A program made the translations under genes and the position numbers. A DNA stretch of 6,711 nucleotides from an uncultured Campylobacter sp. (GTDB taxonomy: Bacteria > Campylobacterota > Campylobacteria > Campylobacterales > Campylobacteraceae), in assembly GCF_905371695.1 (NCBI RefSeq), contig NZ_CAJPMA010000091.1, positions 1-6,711 of the forward strand. Reading direction: 5' to 3'. This document shows positions 1 through 5,897 of this stretch, piece by piece (position 1 is the first letter of the stretch; each line of letters opens with the position of its first letter). Under the pieces are notes generated by a model. That model was not told the DNA's origin, did not search any database, and was given only the letters and a program-made list of their open reading frames with translations.

Positions 1-171
1 GCAAACGCGGATCTATTTCTAAAAAAGAACAATCATAAATTTAAAAACAAAAATATACGGAAAATTTTCATAACAAGCTGTAATACAAAAGACTACGGAG
101 TAGAGAAATTTTTAGAAAGCTATAACGAACAAAACGAAATAAAAGTAGAATATATAATTTATAAAGAATAA
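1..171 (+). CDS. C-terminal fragment of an unknown protein
   Basis: An open frame runs from the first base of the window to a TAA at 169-171, giving 56 residues with no start codon, so the 5' part lies outside the window. I do not recognise the family. The visible part begins with a lysine/asparagine-rich stretch, followed by a likely beta-alpha-beta pattern: strand KIFITSC, helix around GVEKFLESYNE, strand IKVEYIIY, ending IIYKE. Base use is very AT-rich, like the rest of the tract left of 1240 and unlike the genes right of it, which fits island cargo. It is the only plus-strand gene I can support, and it converges on the minus-strand helix-turn-helix gene. Its stop codon abuts a 13-bp inverted repeat that could end its transcript. 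The frame is convincing by length and composition, but its function cannot be guessed. Confidence 0.6.
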   Translation, partial: ANADLFLKKNNHKFKNKNIRKIFITSCNTKDYGVEKFLESYNEQNEIKVEYIIYKE

Positions 172-235
172 AAACTACTATCGCATGTAAAAATACAAAT
201 TACAAATCCTACAAGGAAAAAACGATAGTAGTTTT
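171..235. repeat. Inverted repeat module A (13-bp arms) with inner hairpins
   Basis: The arms AAAACTACTATCG (171-183) and CGATAGTAGTTTT (223-235) are perfect reverse complements. Inside lie a 5-bp pair TGTAA/TTACA (186-190 with 200-204) and a short TCC/GGA hairpin (207-209 with 215-217). If transcribed, the segment could fold as a closed three-way junction. It starts at the stop codon of the plus-strand gene and its right arm ends in TTTT, so a transcription terminator is possible. However, the 39-nt loop is long for a classical intrinsic terminator and there is no strong U tract after it. Confidence 0.7.
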
Positions 236-256
236 ACAAGCCCTATAAGGGTAAAA
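236..256. repeat. Short hairpin between the two modules
   Basis: CCCT and AGGG flank ATA at 241-251, and TTTTA (232-236) can pair with TAAAA (251-255) around it. The core resembles the TCC..GGA hairpin at 207-217 and the ATCCC/GGGAT hairpin at 295-307. The three share a form close to CAA-(A/G)(T/C)CC, a small A-rich loop, then GG or GGG. Their spacing is irregular, 34 and 55 bp. Confidence 0.5.
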
Positions 257-321
257 ATTAAAGAGATTTGAAACTTTTAAAACAATAGTTTCAAATCCCA
301 AAGGGATAAATTCTCTTTAAT
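257..321. repeat. Nested inverted repeat module B (three-way junction fold)
   Basis: The outer arms ATTAAAGAGA (257-266) and TCTCTTTAAT (312-321) are perfect reverse complements over 10 bp. Directly inside, TTTGAAACT (267-275) pairs with AGTTTCAAA (287-295) around an 11-nt loop. Counting the neighbouring bases, GATTTGAAACT and AGTTTCAAATC form an 11-bp perfect repeat. A third hairpin, TCCC/GGGA (296-299 with 303-306), fills the other branch. The result is a compact three-way junction in either strand's RNA. It lies between convergent genes, so a two-way terminator, a small structured RNA, or an operator with half-sites 22 bp apart are all possible. The pairing is certain; the role is not. Confidence 0.75.
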
Positions 322-358
322 ATCGTTAAAATTATACAATTATTCATTTAAAAATATC

Positions 359-535
359 TTAAATTATACCCTCATTTTTTTCTTTATAATTAAAATATTT
401 TATTAAAATAGAACGATCGGAATATTTTAAAAAACGTATCAAATTTTTACGATAATCGCCTTTTTTCGTCCTATTCCACCCCAAAAGGGTAGGGTATGGA
501 ATACCCGTAATTTCTGAAACTTCTTTAAGAGTCAT
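359..535 (-). CDS. Small helix-turn-helix protein (58 aa)
   Basis: An ATG at 533-535 opens a 58-codon frame ending in TAA at 359-361. The N-terminus, MTLKEVSEITGIPYPTLLGW, has the pattern of a helix-turn-helix: a helix LKEVSEITG, a turn at GIP, and a recognition helix YPTLLGWNR. A basic segment follows (RTKKGDYRKNLIRFLKY), then a lysine-rich tail. I infer a DNA-binding regulator of the small phage or island type. The start lies one base after the stop of the 191-residue gene (TAA-A-ATG), and GAGAGGGG (542-549) at the end of that gene can serve as ribosome binding site, so the two are probably co-translated. The frame is AT-rich like its neighbours. A 6-bp palindrome, GGGTAT/ATACCC (492-506), lies inside the frame. 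The alternative is a chance ORF, but the coupling and HTH pattern argue against it. Confidence 0.65.
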   Translation of the reverse strand: MTLKEVSEITGIPYPTLLGWNRTKKGDYRKNLIRFLKYSDRSILIKYFNYKEKNEGII

Positions 536-536
536 T

Positions 537-1112
537 TTAAGCCCCTCTCATAATCTCGCCGTCTATTATGACCGGGTGTTTCGTACGCTCGTCACGAGTG
601 TCAAAATACTCAGTATCAAGTGCCTCATTTGTTTCAATGCTGATAGTACTATCTATTTCTGGGGTGCCGTCCATAAAATATAGGTATCTTAGCTCGAAAA
701 CAAACTCACAAATAAAGACTTTTCTTTTTTCATCACAGTAATAAAAACTCGTCCTAAATTCTTCGCGAAAATCTTCCTTTGAGCCAGCCTTTGATAGCTC
801 GAAAGCTTTTTTATAGTATTTTAGAAGCTTTACCCGAAGTCCTTTATTGCTTTGAATGGTATAATAGCCGATAGCATTGTGAACTAGCGCGCAAAAAACA
901 AGAGCTCTATCTACATAATTTATCCTGCGAGATATAACATCTTTGGCCTCTGCTAAAGCAAAATAAATTTCTTTTGGTGTTGTGGCCTCATTTAACATCT
1001 CTAAGAAAGATGCTTGATCGGCTACCCTTTCTATACCATATTTTACAGGCTCAACGCCAAGAACACGCCTTATAGAACTTGCGGTTTCATTTAAAATTTC
1101 TAGCTTTTTCAT
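537..1112 (-). CDS. Unknown 191-aa island protein
   Basis: This is a complete frame of 191 residues with ATG at 1110-1112, an AAAGGA ribosome binding site at 1119-1124 and a good -10 box further up. I do not recognise the family. The protein looks soluble and mostly helical: an N-terminal helical half (about 1-110, with a charged stretch around KLLKYYKKAFELSK), then an aromatic-rich segment (about 123-147) containing FYYCDEKRKVFICEFVFEL, which may form strands with two cysteines. The C-terminus is acidic and hydrophilic. No signal peptide or membrane segment is apparent. It is the first gene of a two-gene unit with the small HTH protein and sits immediately inside the tRNA attachment scar, the usual position of island cargo. 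A paired role such as a toxin with its regulator is conceivable, but nothing in the residues shows it. Confidence 0.8.
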   Translation of the reverse strand: MKKLEILNETASSIRRVLGVEPVKYGIERVADQASFLEMLNEATTPKEIYFALAEAKDVISRRINYVDRALVFCALVHNAIGYYTIQSNKGLRVKLLKYYKKAFELSKAGSKEDFREEFRTSFYYCDEKRKVFICEFVFELRYLYFMDGTPEIDSTISIETNEALDTEYFDTRDERTKHPVIIDGEIMRGA

Positions 1113-1138
1113 TTTATTTCCTTTGTTTTAATAAAGAA

Positions 1139-1144
1139 ATTATA
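1139..1144 (-). promoter_or_regulatory. Likely sigma-70 -10 box for the 191-aa gene
   Basis: Read on the minus strand, the sequence is TGTGTATAATTT, a perfect TATAAT with an upstream TG, as preferred by Campylobacter sigma-70, which does without a strong -35 and uses AT-rich upstream DNA. Transcription would start near 1132, leaving a leader of about 20 nt that contains the AAAGGA ribosome binding site. The region up to 1230 is AT-rich, as expected for such a promoter. Confidence 0.6.
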
Positions 1145-1240
1145 CACATTATTTGCTTAAATATTACTTAAAATATATGAAATAGATATAAAAAAATATA
1201 AAATAAATACTTTTATTTTTTTCTTAAACAGCACGTAATT

Positions 1241-1285
1241 CTCATAACCCGAAGGTCGGCGGTTCAAATCCGTCCTCCGCAACCA
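1241..1285 (+). tRNA. 3' half of tRNA-fMet (attachment-site remnant)
   Basis: The sequence starts exactly at an anticodon loop, CTCATAA (anticodon CAT). It continues with the 3' anticodon-stem strand CCC, the variable region, a T arm (GGCGG, loop TTCAAAT, CCGTC with one G-U pair), the acceptor strand CTCCGCA, a discriminator A and an encoded CCA. An A before the discriminator, which cannot pair with a C at position 1, marks an initiator tRNA. The bases upstream (GCACGTAATT) do not continue into the GGG of the anticodon stem, so the 5' half is absent and the fragment cannot be functional. Tyrosine-type integrases often recombine in the anticodon loop and leave such a 3' duplication at the far end of the element. 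Base composition shifts here from very AT-rich (left) to GC-richer (right). The island should therefore extend leftwards to an intact tRNA-fMet. Confidence 0.85.
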
Positions 1286-1317
1286 GTACAAAAAACAATT
1301 ATAAAATTTTACAGATT

Positions 1318-1695
1318 TTAGGCTTCATTATTTTCGCCGTCTTTAAATTTACGGCTCGCTAGGTAAAAGGTAAATCTGCTTAGAATGTATAAAAACGCTA
1401 TATACGCGGCAATCGGCGAAGATATGGTAATCCAAAAAAGTATTATCCCGCGATAAATTTCCATATTAAAGCAAATCAGTAAATTTGCTGCGATTAAAAT
1501 TTTTAAAAGCGCTTGATAACCGCGTTTTCTAATAGTTCGAAAAGGCACGCAAATCGCGCATATTAGGATATTTGCGGCGACTAAAAACGTAAAAACGCGC
1601 GCGTCTTCGTCGTAAGCGAGGCTCACGGAAAAAATAACGGCGGCGCAGAGCAAAATGCTGCATATTTCTATAAAATTTAGCTTGTTTTTATTCAT
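1318..1695 (-). CDS. Small multi-pass membrane protein, unknown
   Basis: This 125-residue protein is dominated by hydrophobic helices: about 9-27, 33-51, 61-77 and 82-112, the last long enough for two short passes. Short basic loops (FRTIRKRGY near 52-60) and a charged tail (KFKDGENNEA) suggest four or five membrane segments with the tail in the cytoplasm. I do not recognise the family, and no catalytic motif is visible. It starts 30 bp downstream of the yggS stop on the same strand, so it is probably the last gene of the rseP-yggS unit. The ribosome binding site is poor (CTCAAATACAA before ATG). It lies just outside the tRNA scar, and its base composition is like that of the core genes, so it likely belongs to the chromosome and not the island. 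Confidence 0.7.
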   Translation of the reverse strand: MNKNKLNFIEICSILLCAAVIFSVSLAYDEDARVFTFLVAANILICAICVPFRTIRKRGYQALLKILIAANLLICFNMEIYRGIILFWITISSPIAAYIAFLYILSRFTFYLASRKFKDGENNEA

Positions 1696-1725
1696 TTGTA
1701 TTTGAGCACTCGCGTAAATTCGAGC

Positions 1726-2361
1726 CTAGCTATACAAAATCGACCCCAAACGAATCATATTCGAGCCGCATTTTATCGCTAACTCAAAATCCCCGCTCAT
1801 ACCCATCGAGCAAATTTGCGCGCCTTTTGATTGCAGATTTTCGTAAATTTTACGTGTCGTCTCAAAGCTCTTTTGTATGGCTCGCTCGTCATCTACGTGC
1901 GCGCCGATACTCATCACGCCGACGGGTTTTAAAAATTTGCACTCCTGCGCGATTTGTAAAAACGCATCCTGGGCGGCTTCTGGTGAGATGCCTTGTTTGC
2001 TATCTTCGTAGGCTGAGTTTATTTGCAGCAGGCAAGGTAGCTCGCGATCAAGCCTTTTATTCACCGCGAGCGCGGCTTCTACGCTCTCACAGCTTTGCCA
2101 AAGCGCGGGTTTGAGCGCTAGCAGGTGGTTTATTTTGTTGCTTTGAAGTCGCCCGATAAAGTGCCACTCGATCGGCAAATTTGATAAAATTTCGCTCTTG
2201 TTTTTGAGCTCTTGCACGCGGTTTTCGCCAAAGCTCGTTTGCCCCTGCTCAAAAAGCTCCAAAACCTCTTTGGTCGTTACGTTTTTGCTCACGGCGATTA
2301 GCTTCACCGCTTCGCCCGTGCGCGCATTTTCGATGCGTTCTAAAATTTGCGCGAGTTTCAT
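1726..2361 (-). CDS. yggS: YggS/PROSC family PLP homeostasis protein
   Basis: This 211-residue protein is a member of the COG0325 family, which binds pyridoxal phosphate without a known catalytic reaction and buffers free PLP and amino-acid pools in the cytoplasm. The family hallmarks are in order: the PLP lysine in LIAVSKN (Lys26), FGENR (44-48), HFIGRLQSNK (67-76), the SMGMSGDFELAI block (185-196) that contacts the phosphate, and RLGS (204-207). The length is slightly below the usual 220-235 because the N-terminus is short. The ATG overlaps the rseP stop by 4 bp (2358-2361), so the two are translationally coupled; the ribosome binding site is a modest GCGGAG inside rseP. The stop is followed after 30 bp by the small membrane protein. 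Confidence 0.93.
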   Translation of the reverse strand: MKLAQILERIENARTGEAVKLIAVSKNVTTKEVLELFEQGQTSFGENRVQELKNKSEILSNLPIEWHFIGRLQSNKINHLLALKPALWQSCESVEAALAVNKRLDRELPCLLQINSAYEDSKQGISPEAAQDAFLQIAQECKFLKPVGVMSIGAHVDDERAIQKSFETTRKIYENLQSKGAQICSMGMSGDFELAIKCGSNMIRLGSILYS

Positions 2362-3470
2362 TGTCCGGCTCCGCTTAGGCGCATCACGTCGTTAAAGGTC
2401 GCAAACGCCATCAGGCAGATCAAAAACGCCCAGCCGCAGTAGGTGAGGCCGATATAGACTTTTTCGTTCATCTCGCGGCGGAAAATGAGCTCGTAAAGGT
2501 TGAAAAATATGTGTCCACCGTCAAGCGCCGGGATAGGCAGCAGGTTTAGCACGCCTAAATTTACGGATATGAGCGCAGCGATGATGAGTAGGGTCGAGAC
2601 GCCGATACCTGCGGCCTTTGAGGTGATGTCGGTGATCTGGATGATGCCACCCATCTCTTTTAGCGGCACGACGCCCGCGATGAGCTTTTCAAGCCCCGTA
2701 AATATGAGCTTTGAGGCGTTTACGGTCTCAACGAGCGCAAATTTGATCGAGCTAAAGCCGGTATTTCGTATCGTGACGGCCTCGCCTGAAGGCGAAATGC
2801 CGATGAGCGGTTTTTCTATCTTTTCGCCAAATATCGTTACGCTTTGCCCGATTTTAGGCGTCAAATTTATCGTTTTTATTTCGCCCGCGCGCTCGAGCGT
2901 GATCGCGGTGGAGGTTAAATTTACGTTTTTGCTTATTTCGTCCCATTCGCTGATTTTGATGCCGTTTATGTTTAAAATTTTATCGCCTTTTTGCACTCCG
3001 GCGCTTGCCGCAGCCGAGTTTTCCAGCACTTTGCCCACGGTTGGAGCTAGCCTCTCAACTCCGATATGTCCGAGCGCGATAAAGATAAAAAACGCCAAGG
3101 CAAAGTTAAAAAACGGTCCGGCAAAAAGGATGAAAATGCGTCCTAGCGGGCTAAGTCTAGTGTAGCTGTCGGCGTCCTCGTTTTTTAGGCCGGGCTTTGC
3201 GTCCTCTTGCCCTTTTAGGCTCACGTAGCCGCCAAGGGGTATCGCGCTGATGGCGTACTCGGTGCCGCCGATGGTTTTTGAGTAGACGCTTTGTCCAAAG
3301 CCTACGCTGAATTTTAACACGCCCACTTTTAGCATGCGAGCTGCGAGAAAGTGGCCAAGCTCGTGAAAAAATATAAGAAACGAAATCACCAAAACCGTGA
3401 CCAAAAAGTGCCACGAATACGCGTAAAGCCCGACCGCAAGGATAGCGGCGGTAAGTATAATTCCTTTCAA
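2358..3470 (-). CDS. rseP: RseP-type site-2 intramembrane zinc protease
   Basis: This 370-residue M50 metalloprotease cuts substrates within the inner membrane, classically anti-sigma factors or leftover signal peptides; its substrates here are unknown. The zinc motif HELGH is at 36-40 in the first membrane region. The core membrane segment with FAGPFFNF is at 111-134. A single PDZ domain spans about 140-207 (AAASAGVQKGDKILNINGI), fewer than the two of E. coli RseP. The second active-site motif, NLLPIPALDGGH, has the third zinc ligand at Asp317. The last membrane helix is about 338-361. The start codon is TTG (3468-3470), preceded at a 6-nt spacing by AAAAGG (3477-3482); no better in-frame start is seen. 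It overlaps yggS at its 3' end. In Campylobacter rseP commonly follows pgsA, but here an unknown gene and an 840-bp decayed stretch lie between them. Confidence 0.95.
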   Translation of the reverse strand: MKGIILTAAILAVGLYAYSWHFLVTVLVISFLIFFHELGHFLAARMLKVGVLKFSVGFGQSVYSKTIGGTEYAISAIPLGGYVSLKGQEDAKPGLKNEDADSYTRLSPLGRIFILFAGPFFNFALAFFIFIALGHIGVERLAPTVGKVLENSAAASAGVQKGDKILNINGIKISEWDEISKNVNLTSTAITLERAGEIKTINLTPKIGQSVTIFGEKIEKPLIGISPSGEAVTIRNTGFSSIKFALVETVNASKLIFTGLEKLIAGVVPLKEMGGIIQITDITSKAAGIGVSTLLIIAALISVNLGVLNLLPIPALDGGHIFFNLYELIFRREMNEKVYIGLTYCGWAFLICLMAFATFNDVMRLSGAGQ

Positions 3471-4309
3471 AATTTGCCTTTTAAGTAGATTTTAAACGCG
3501 ATTTTAGCGAAATTTTATAAAACTCCGCTTGAAACCGCGATCAAGAGCCGTTTGCGCGGCATTTGCGGCGGGCAAATTTACGCAAAACGAATCAGTGCGG
3601 CGCACGGCTATACGGGGTTAAATTTTAGGTCGTAAAGGCGCAGGTAGGGCGTGATCTCGTCAAGCCTGCGGGCGGACGGCTAAAACGGCGCGTAAAACGG
3701 CACGCGGATCACGCGGATAGATGGAGTCGAATTTACGGGAAATAGCAGCCGCAAGCAAGCGCAAAAGCCAAAGATGCTCGGTAAAATAGCAATCAAACCG
3801 CGACTAAAACGAAAATAAACGGCGCGATAAAGTAAAACAGCAAAAGCAGGCGGCGACATTTGCTCCGATAAAAGCGTCTCGCGGCAAAATCTCGCAAATA
3901 AAAATGCGCAAAATAATCCGCCTAGCAGGCGTAAAGCGCTGTAAATACGCTCCGCGCGCAATCAATCAAGACCTCGTAATCGTAAAAATATCGCAAATTT
4001 ATCCGCCGTGCGGTAAGGCTCGGCTCAATCTCCGCAGATACCGCGCCCATCGCACGTGAAATACCGCGGCAAACTGCGCAAAACGATAAACCGAGCCGTC
4101 AAGCCGCGACGCGAAACGTCCTAAAATGCAAACGAGTTGCAATTTATCCGTTAAATTTAACGCAAATCGTCGCCCTAAGCTGCACTAAATCGCTTTAAAT
4201 TTAGCGTAAAAGCAAATGGCGATTTTAAATTCGGCGTAAATTTACGGACAAGCCGTCCGCTACCGTGCGTCAAATTTGAGCGCGAATAGGCTAATTTTAG
4301 GGCGTAAAT
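3471..4309. other. 840-bp stretch without an intact gene
   Basis: No frame longer than about 95 codons is open on either strand, in a region where real genes run to several hundred codons. AAATTTA words are frequent near both ends (around 3577, 3620, 4145, 4200 and 4240). The middle (about 3608-4110) holds several minus-strand coding-like pieces broken by stops and frame changes, described separately. The last 20 bp next to rseP carry its ribosome binding site. I see no RNA gene, no convincing terminator and no insertion sequence ends. GCGGACGGCT at 3672-3681 recurs inverted at 4251-4260, but 10 bp may be chance. Confidence 0.6.
3608..4107 (-). pseudogene. Possible decayed membrane-protein gene
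   Basis: Minus-strand pieces look coding but cannot be read as one protein. From about 4107 to 3925 a frame encodes SAEIEPSLTARRINLRYFYD and runs to a TAG at 3922-3924. The same frame continues (3921-3796) through RRLLLLFYFIAPFIFVLVAV, a credible membrane helix, and stops at TGA 3793-3795. A second frame, open from 3961 to a TAG at 3680-3682, includes STPSIRVIRVPFYAPF; beyond that stop it continues as RRLDEITPYLRLYDLKFNPV to TAG at 3608-3610. Two in-frame stops plus at least one frame change suggest a gene in decay. I cannot name the family. The 93-codon frame at 3680-3961 alone is unlikely to be a working gene. The alternative is plain intergenic DNA in which GC-richer codons stay open by chance. 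Confidence 0.35.
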
Positions 4310-5206
4310 TTAACTAAAAACCTCATTTAGCCAGGCTAAAATTTTGGCTCTGCTTAGCCCTTTGCCGGCAGTTAAGGCGGTTTTGTCTTTATTTGCGAGA
4401 TCAAATTCTATACCAAAATGCGACTTTACGCTCGCGATAAAAGGCTTTAAATCTAAAAGGTCGGGGCAGGGCAAGGCATCCGGCGCTACTTGCTGTAAAA
4501 AGCTCACGCCCTCGTCGTCAAAGTCGATACGCGCCCTTGGAACGTCGTCGTTGCTGATTTGTATATCAAAGGTCTTGTCGTTTATAAACGGCGCAAAAAT
4601 GCGGATCTGCAAATGAAATTTACGCTTTTTCTCATCTTCTCCTAGATACTCGTTGCTAAACCAATAGCCCAAATTTACGGCGTTTAGTATAAACTCAAAA
4701 TCATAAGGATCAGCAGGCGTCGCGCCTATGCGGCGCAAAAGCTCGTAAACGGGCAGCTTTTCTCGCAACGCGTCATAATACTCGTAAAGCTCGCCAAGCA
4801 GCGGGTGAGCGCGGCCGGCCTTTTCTTGCAGGCGTAAAATTTCGAAAATATACCTGTGCGCAAACGAGCGATGTGCTACGCTGCGGCGCGCCTGAAAGCT
4901 AAGATAGTCTAAAATTTCGGGCTTATGCAAAAAGCTAAGCGCGCTCCAAACTCCGCGCAACGTTTCTAAATCGTTATCGCTCGCGTCAAATTTGCCCTCG
5001 CGCGTCTTATCGTAGTCTAGCGCGCAGCCTAGCAAAAACTCTCCTAGCTCCTCGCTCATAACCTCGCCGATTTTGGCTAAATTTTTAGCGTTGTGGTAAA
5101 AGCTGACGTCGATTATCTTTTGATTTAGTTTTCGGGCTTGTTTTTTGAGCTCGGGTTCTAGGCTCTGCGTCCGCTCTACGATGATATCTCTTAGCCCGTC
5201 ATCCAT
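4310..5206 (-). CDS. Unknown soluble 298-aa protein
   Basis: This is a full-length frame with ATG at 5204-5206 and a good ribosome binding site, AGAGGA (5212-5217). The family is not recognised. It is hydrophilic, with no signal peptide or membrane segment, and appears two-part. The N-terminal part (about 1-165) is helical and rich in charged residues, for example RTQSLEPELKKQARKLNQK and a histidine/arginine patch RRSVAHRSFAHRY (107-119). The C-terminal part (about 166-298) has likely strands, FHLQIRIFAPFINDKTFDIQ, followed by an acidic stretch. It lies between pgsA and the decayed stretch on the same strand, with 148 bp between it and pgsA, so it may have its own promoter; a weak CATAAA-like box occurs near 5240. 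Codons 69-86 are repeated exactly, inverted, at the right end of the window. Confidence 0.85.
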   Translation of the reverse strand: MDDGLRDIIVERTQSLEPELKKQARKLNQKIIDVSFYHNAKNLAKIGEVMSEELGEFLLGCALDYDKTREGKFDASDNDLETLRGVWSALSFLHKPEILDYLSFQARRSVAHRSFAHRYIFEILRLQEKAGRAHPLLGELYEYYDALREKLPVYELLRRIGATPADPYDFEFILNAVNLGYWFSNEYLGEDEKKRKFHLQIRIFAPFINDKTFDIQISNDDVPRARIDFDDEGVSFLQQVAPDALPCPDLLDLKPFIASVKSHFGIEFDLANKDKTALTAGKGLSRAKILAWLNEVFS

Positions 5207-5354
5207 ATTTTTCCTCTGTTTTAAATTTATTTTTAGTTTATGCTAGCCGCATCGCCGAGCTTAAAATTTCGTTTTTAAATTTACGTAAAAGCTTCGCGCG
5301 CCGACTTTAAAATAGCGTATTTTTGCTCGGTAATAAAAGCCGCCCGCGCTAAAT

Positions 5355-5897
5355 TTAGCTCTTTTTCGTCGCTTTTATATACGCCGCGACGTACTCAAAG
5401 CCCGAATACAGCGTGAGCGCGACGCTAAGCCAGAGCAAAAACTCGCCAAAAGGCCACTGCATGGTTAAAAAGCCGATCGCGACCATCTGGCAGACGGTTT
5501 TAATTTTACCCGCCATCGATGCGGCGACCTCTACGCCATCGCCAGCCATCACGACGCGAAATCCTGTGATAAAAAACTCTCGAACGAGGATGAGATACAC
5601 GGCCCACGGGTTCGCGCGGTCTATCATCATGAGTCCTAAAAACGCGCCCAGAGTCAGCATCTTATCGGCGAGCGGGTCGATCACGGCTCCAAGCTTGGTC
5701 TTTTGATCCCACGCGCGCGCGATAAATCCGTCGAAAAAGTCCGTGACGCTAGCGATCACGAACACAAGCGCGGCAAAGTAGTTCATCCAGCTAACGTGCA
5801 CGCCTGAGAAGGAATTTACGCTAAGTAGTAGCCAAAACATCAGGGGTGCTAGAAATACGCGCAGGAAGGCTAGGGCGTTTGGTAAATTTAGGCTCAT
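5355..5897 (-). CDS. pgsA: CDP-diacylglycerol-glycerol-3-phosphate phosphatidyltransferase
   Basis: This is the enzyme that makes phosphatidylglycerophosphate from CDP-diacylglycerol and glycerol 3-phosphate in the inner membrane, the committed step to phosphatidylglycerol and cardiolipin. The 180 residues match the usual family size. The complete CDP-alcohol phosphatidyltransferase signature D-x2-DG-x2-AR-x8-G-x3-D-x3-D is present at 53-78: Asp53, Asp56, Gly57, Ala60, Arg61, Gly70, Asp74 and Asp78, the last being the catalytic base by family knowledge. The N-terminus MSLNLPNALAFLRVFLAPLM is typical of PgsA, and about five membrane helices are visible. Its ATG overlaps the stop of the preceding frame (ATGA at 5894-5897), pointing to translational coupling with upstream genes; the ribosome binding site is weak. 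Confidence 0.95.
   Translation of the reverse strand: MSLNLPNALAFLRVFLAPLMFWLLLSVNSFSGVHVSWMNYFAALVFVIASVTDFFDGFIARAWDQKTKLGAVIDPLADKMLTLGAFLGLMMIDRANPWAVYLILVREFFITGFRVVMAGDGVEVAASMAGKIKTVCQMVAIGFLTMQWPFGEFLLWLSVALTLYSGFEYVAAYIKATKKS

Noticed and set aside
196..312. A small CRISPR array on the minus strand (three similar hairpin-bearing units ending in GAAAC or AAAAC).
   Set aside because: The units are only loosely alike, spacing is irregular (34 and 55 bp), one supposed spacer would be about 8 nt, and the 30-nt one is largely the reverse complement of its neighbour. No cas gene is visible. Kept only as a hypothesis.
478..506. Palindromes ACCC/GGGT and GGGTAT/ATACCC as an operator or terminator.
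   Set aside because: They fall inside the small HTH reading frame, are only 4 and 6 bp long, and have no T tract.
1241..1285. A complete tRNA gene.
   Set aside because: The acceptor 5' strand, D arm and 5' half of the anticodon stem are missing; the upstream bases do not match.
2500..3165. A 221-residue plus-strand frame.
   Set aside because: It is the antisense shadow of rseP; the minus-strand frame carries all the protease motifs.
3680..3961. A 93-residue protein on the minus strand as a real gene.
   Set aside because: Composition is unlike its neighbours, there is no ribosome binding site or domain, and coding-like sequence continues past its stop and in another frame, so it fits better as part of a decayed gene.
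3672..4260. GCGGACGGCT and its reverse complement flanking the decayed stretch, as ends of a mobile element.
   Set aside because: Only 10 bp match, there is no transposase and no target duplication, and a match of this size is expected by chance over such a distance.
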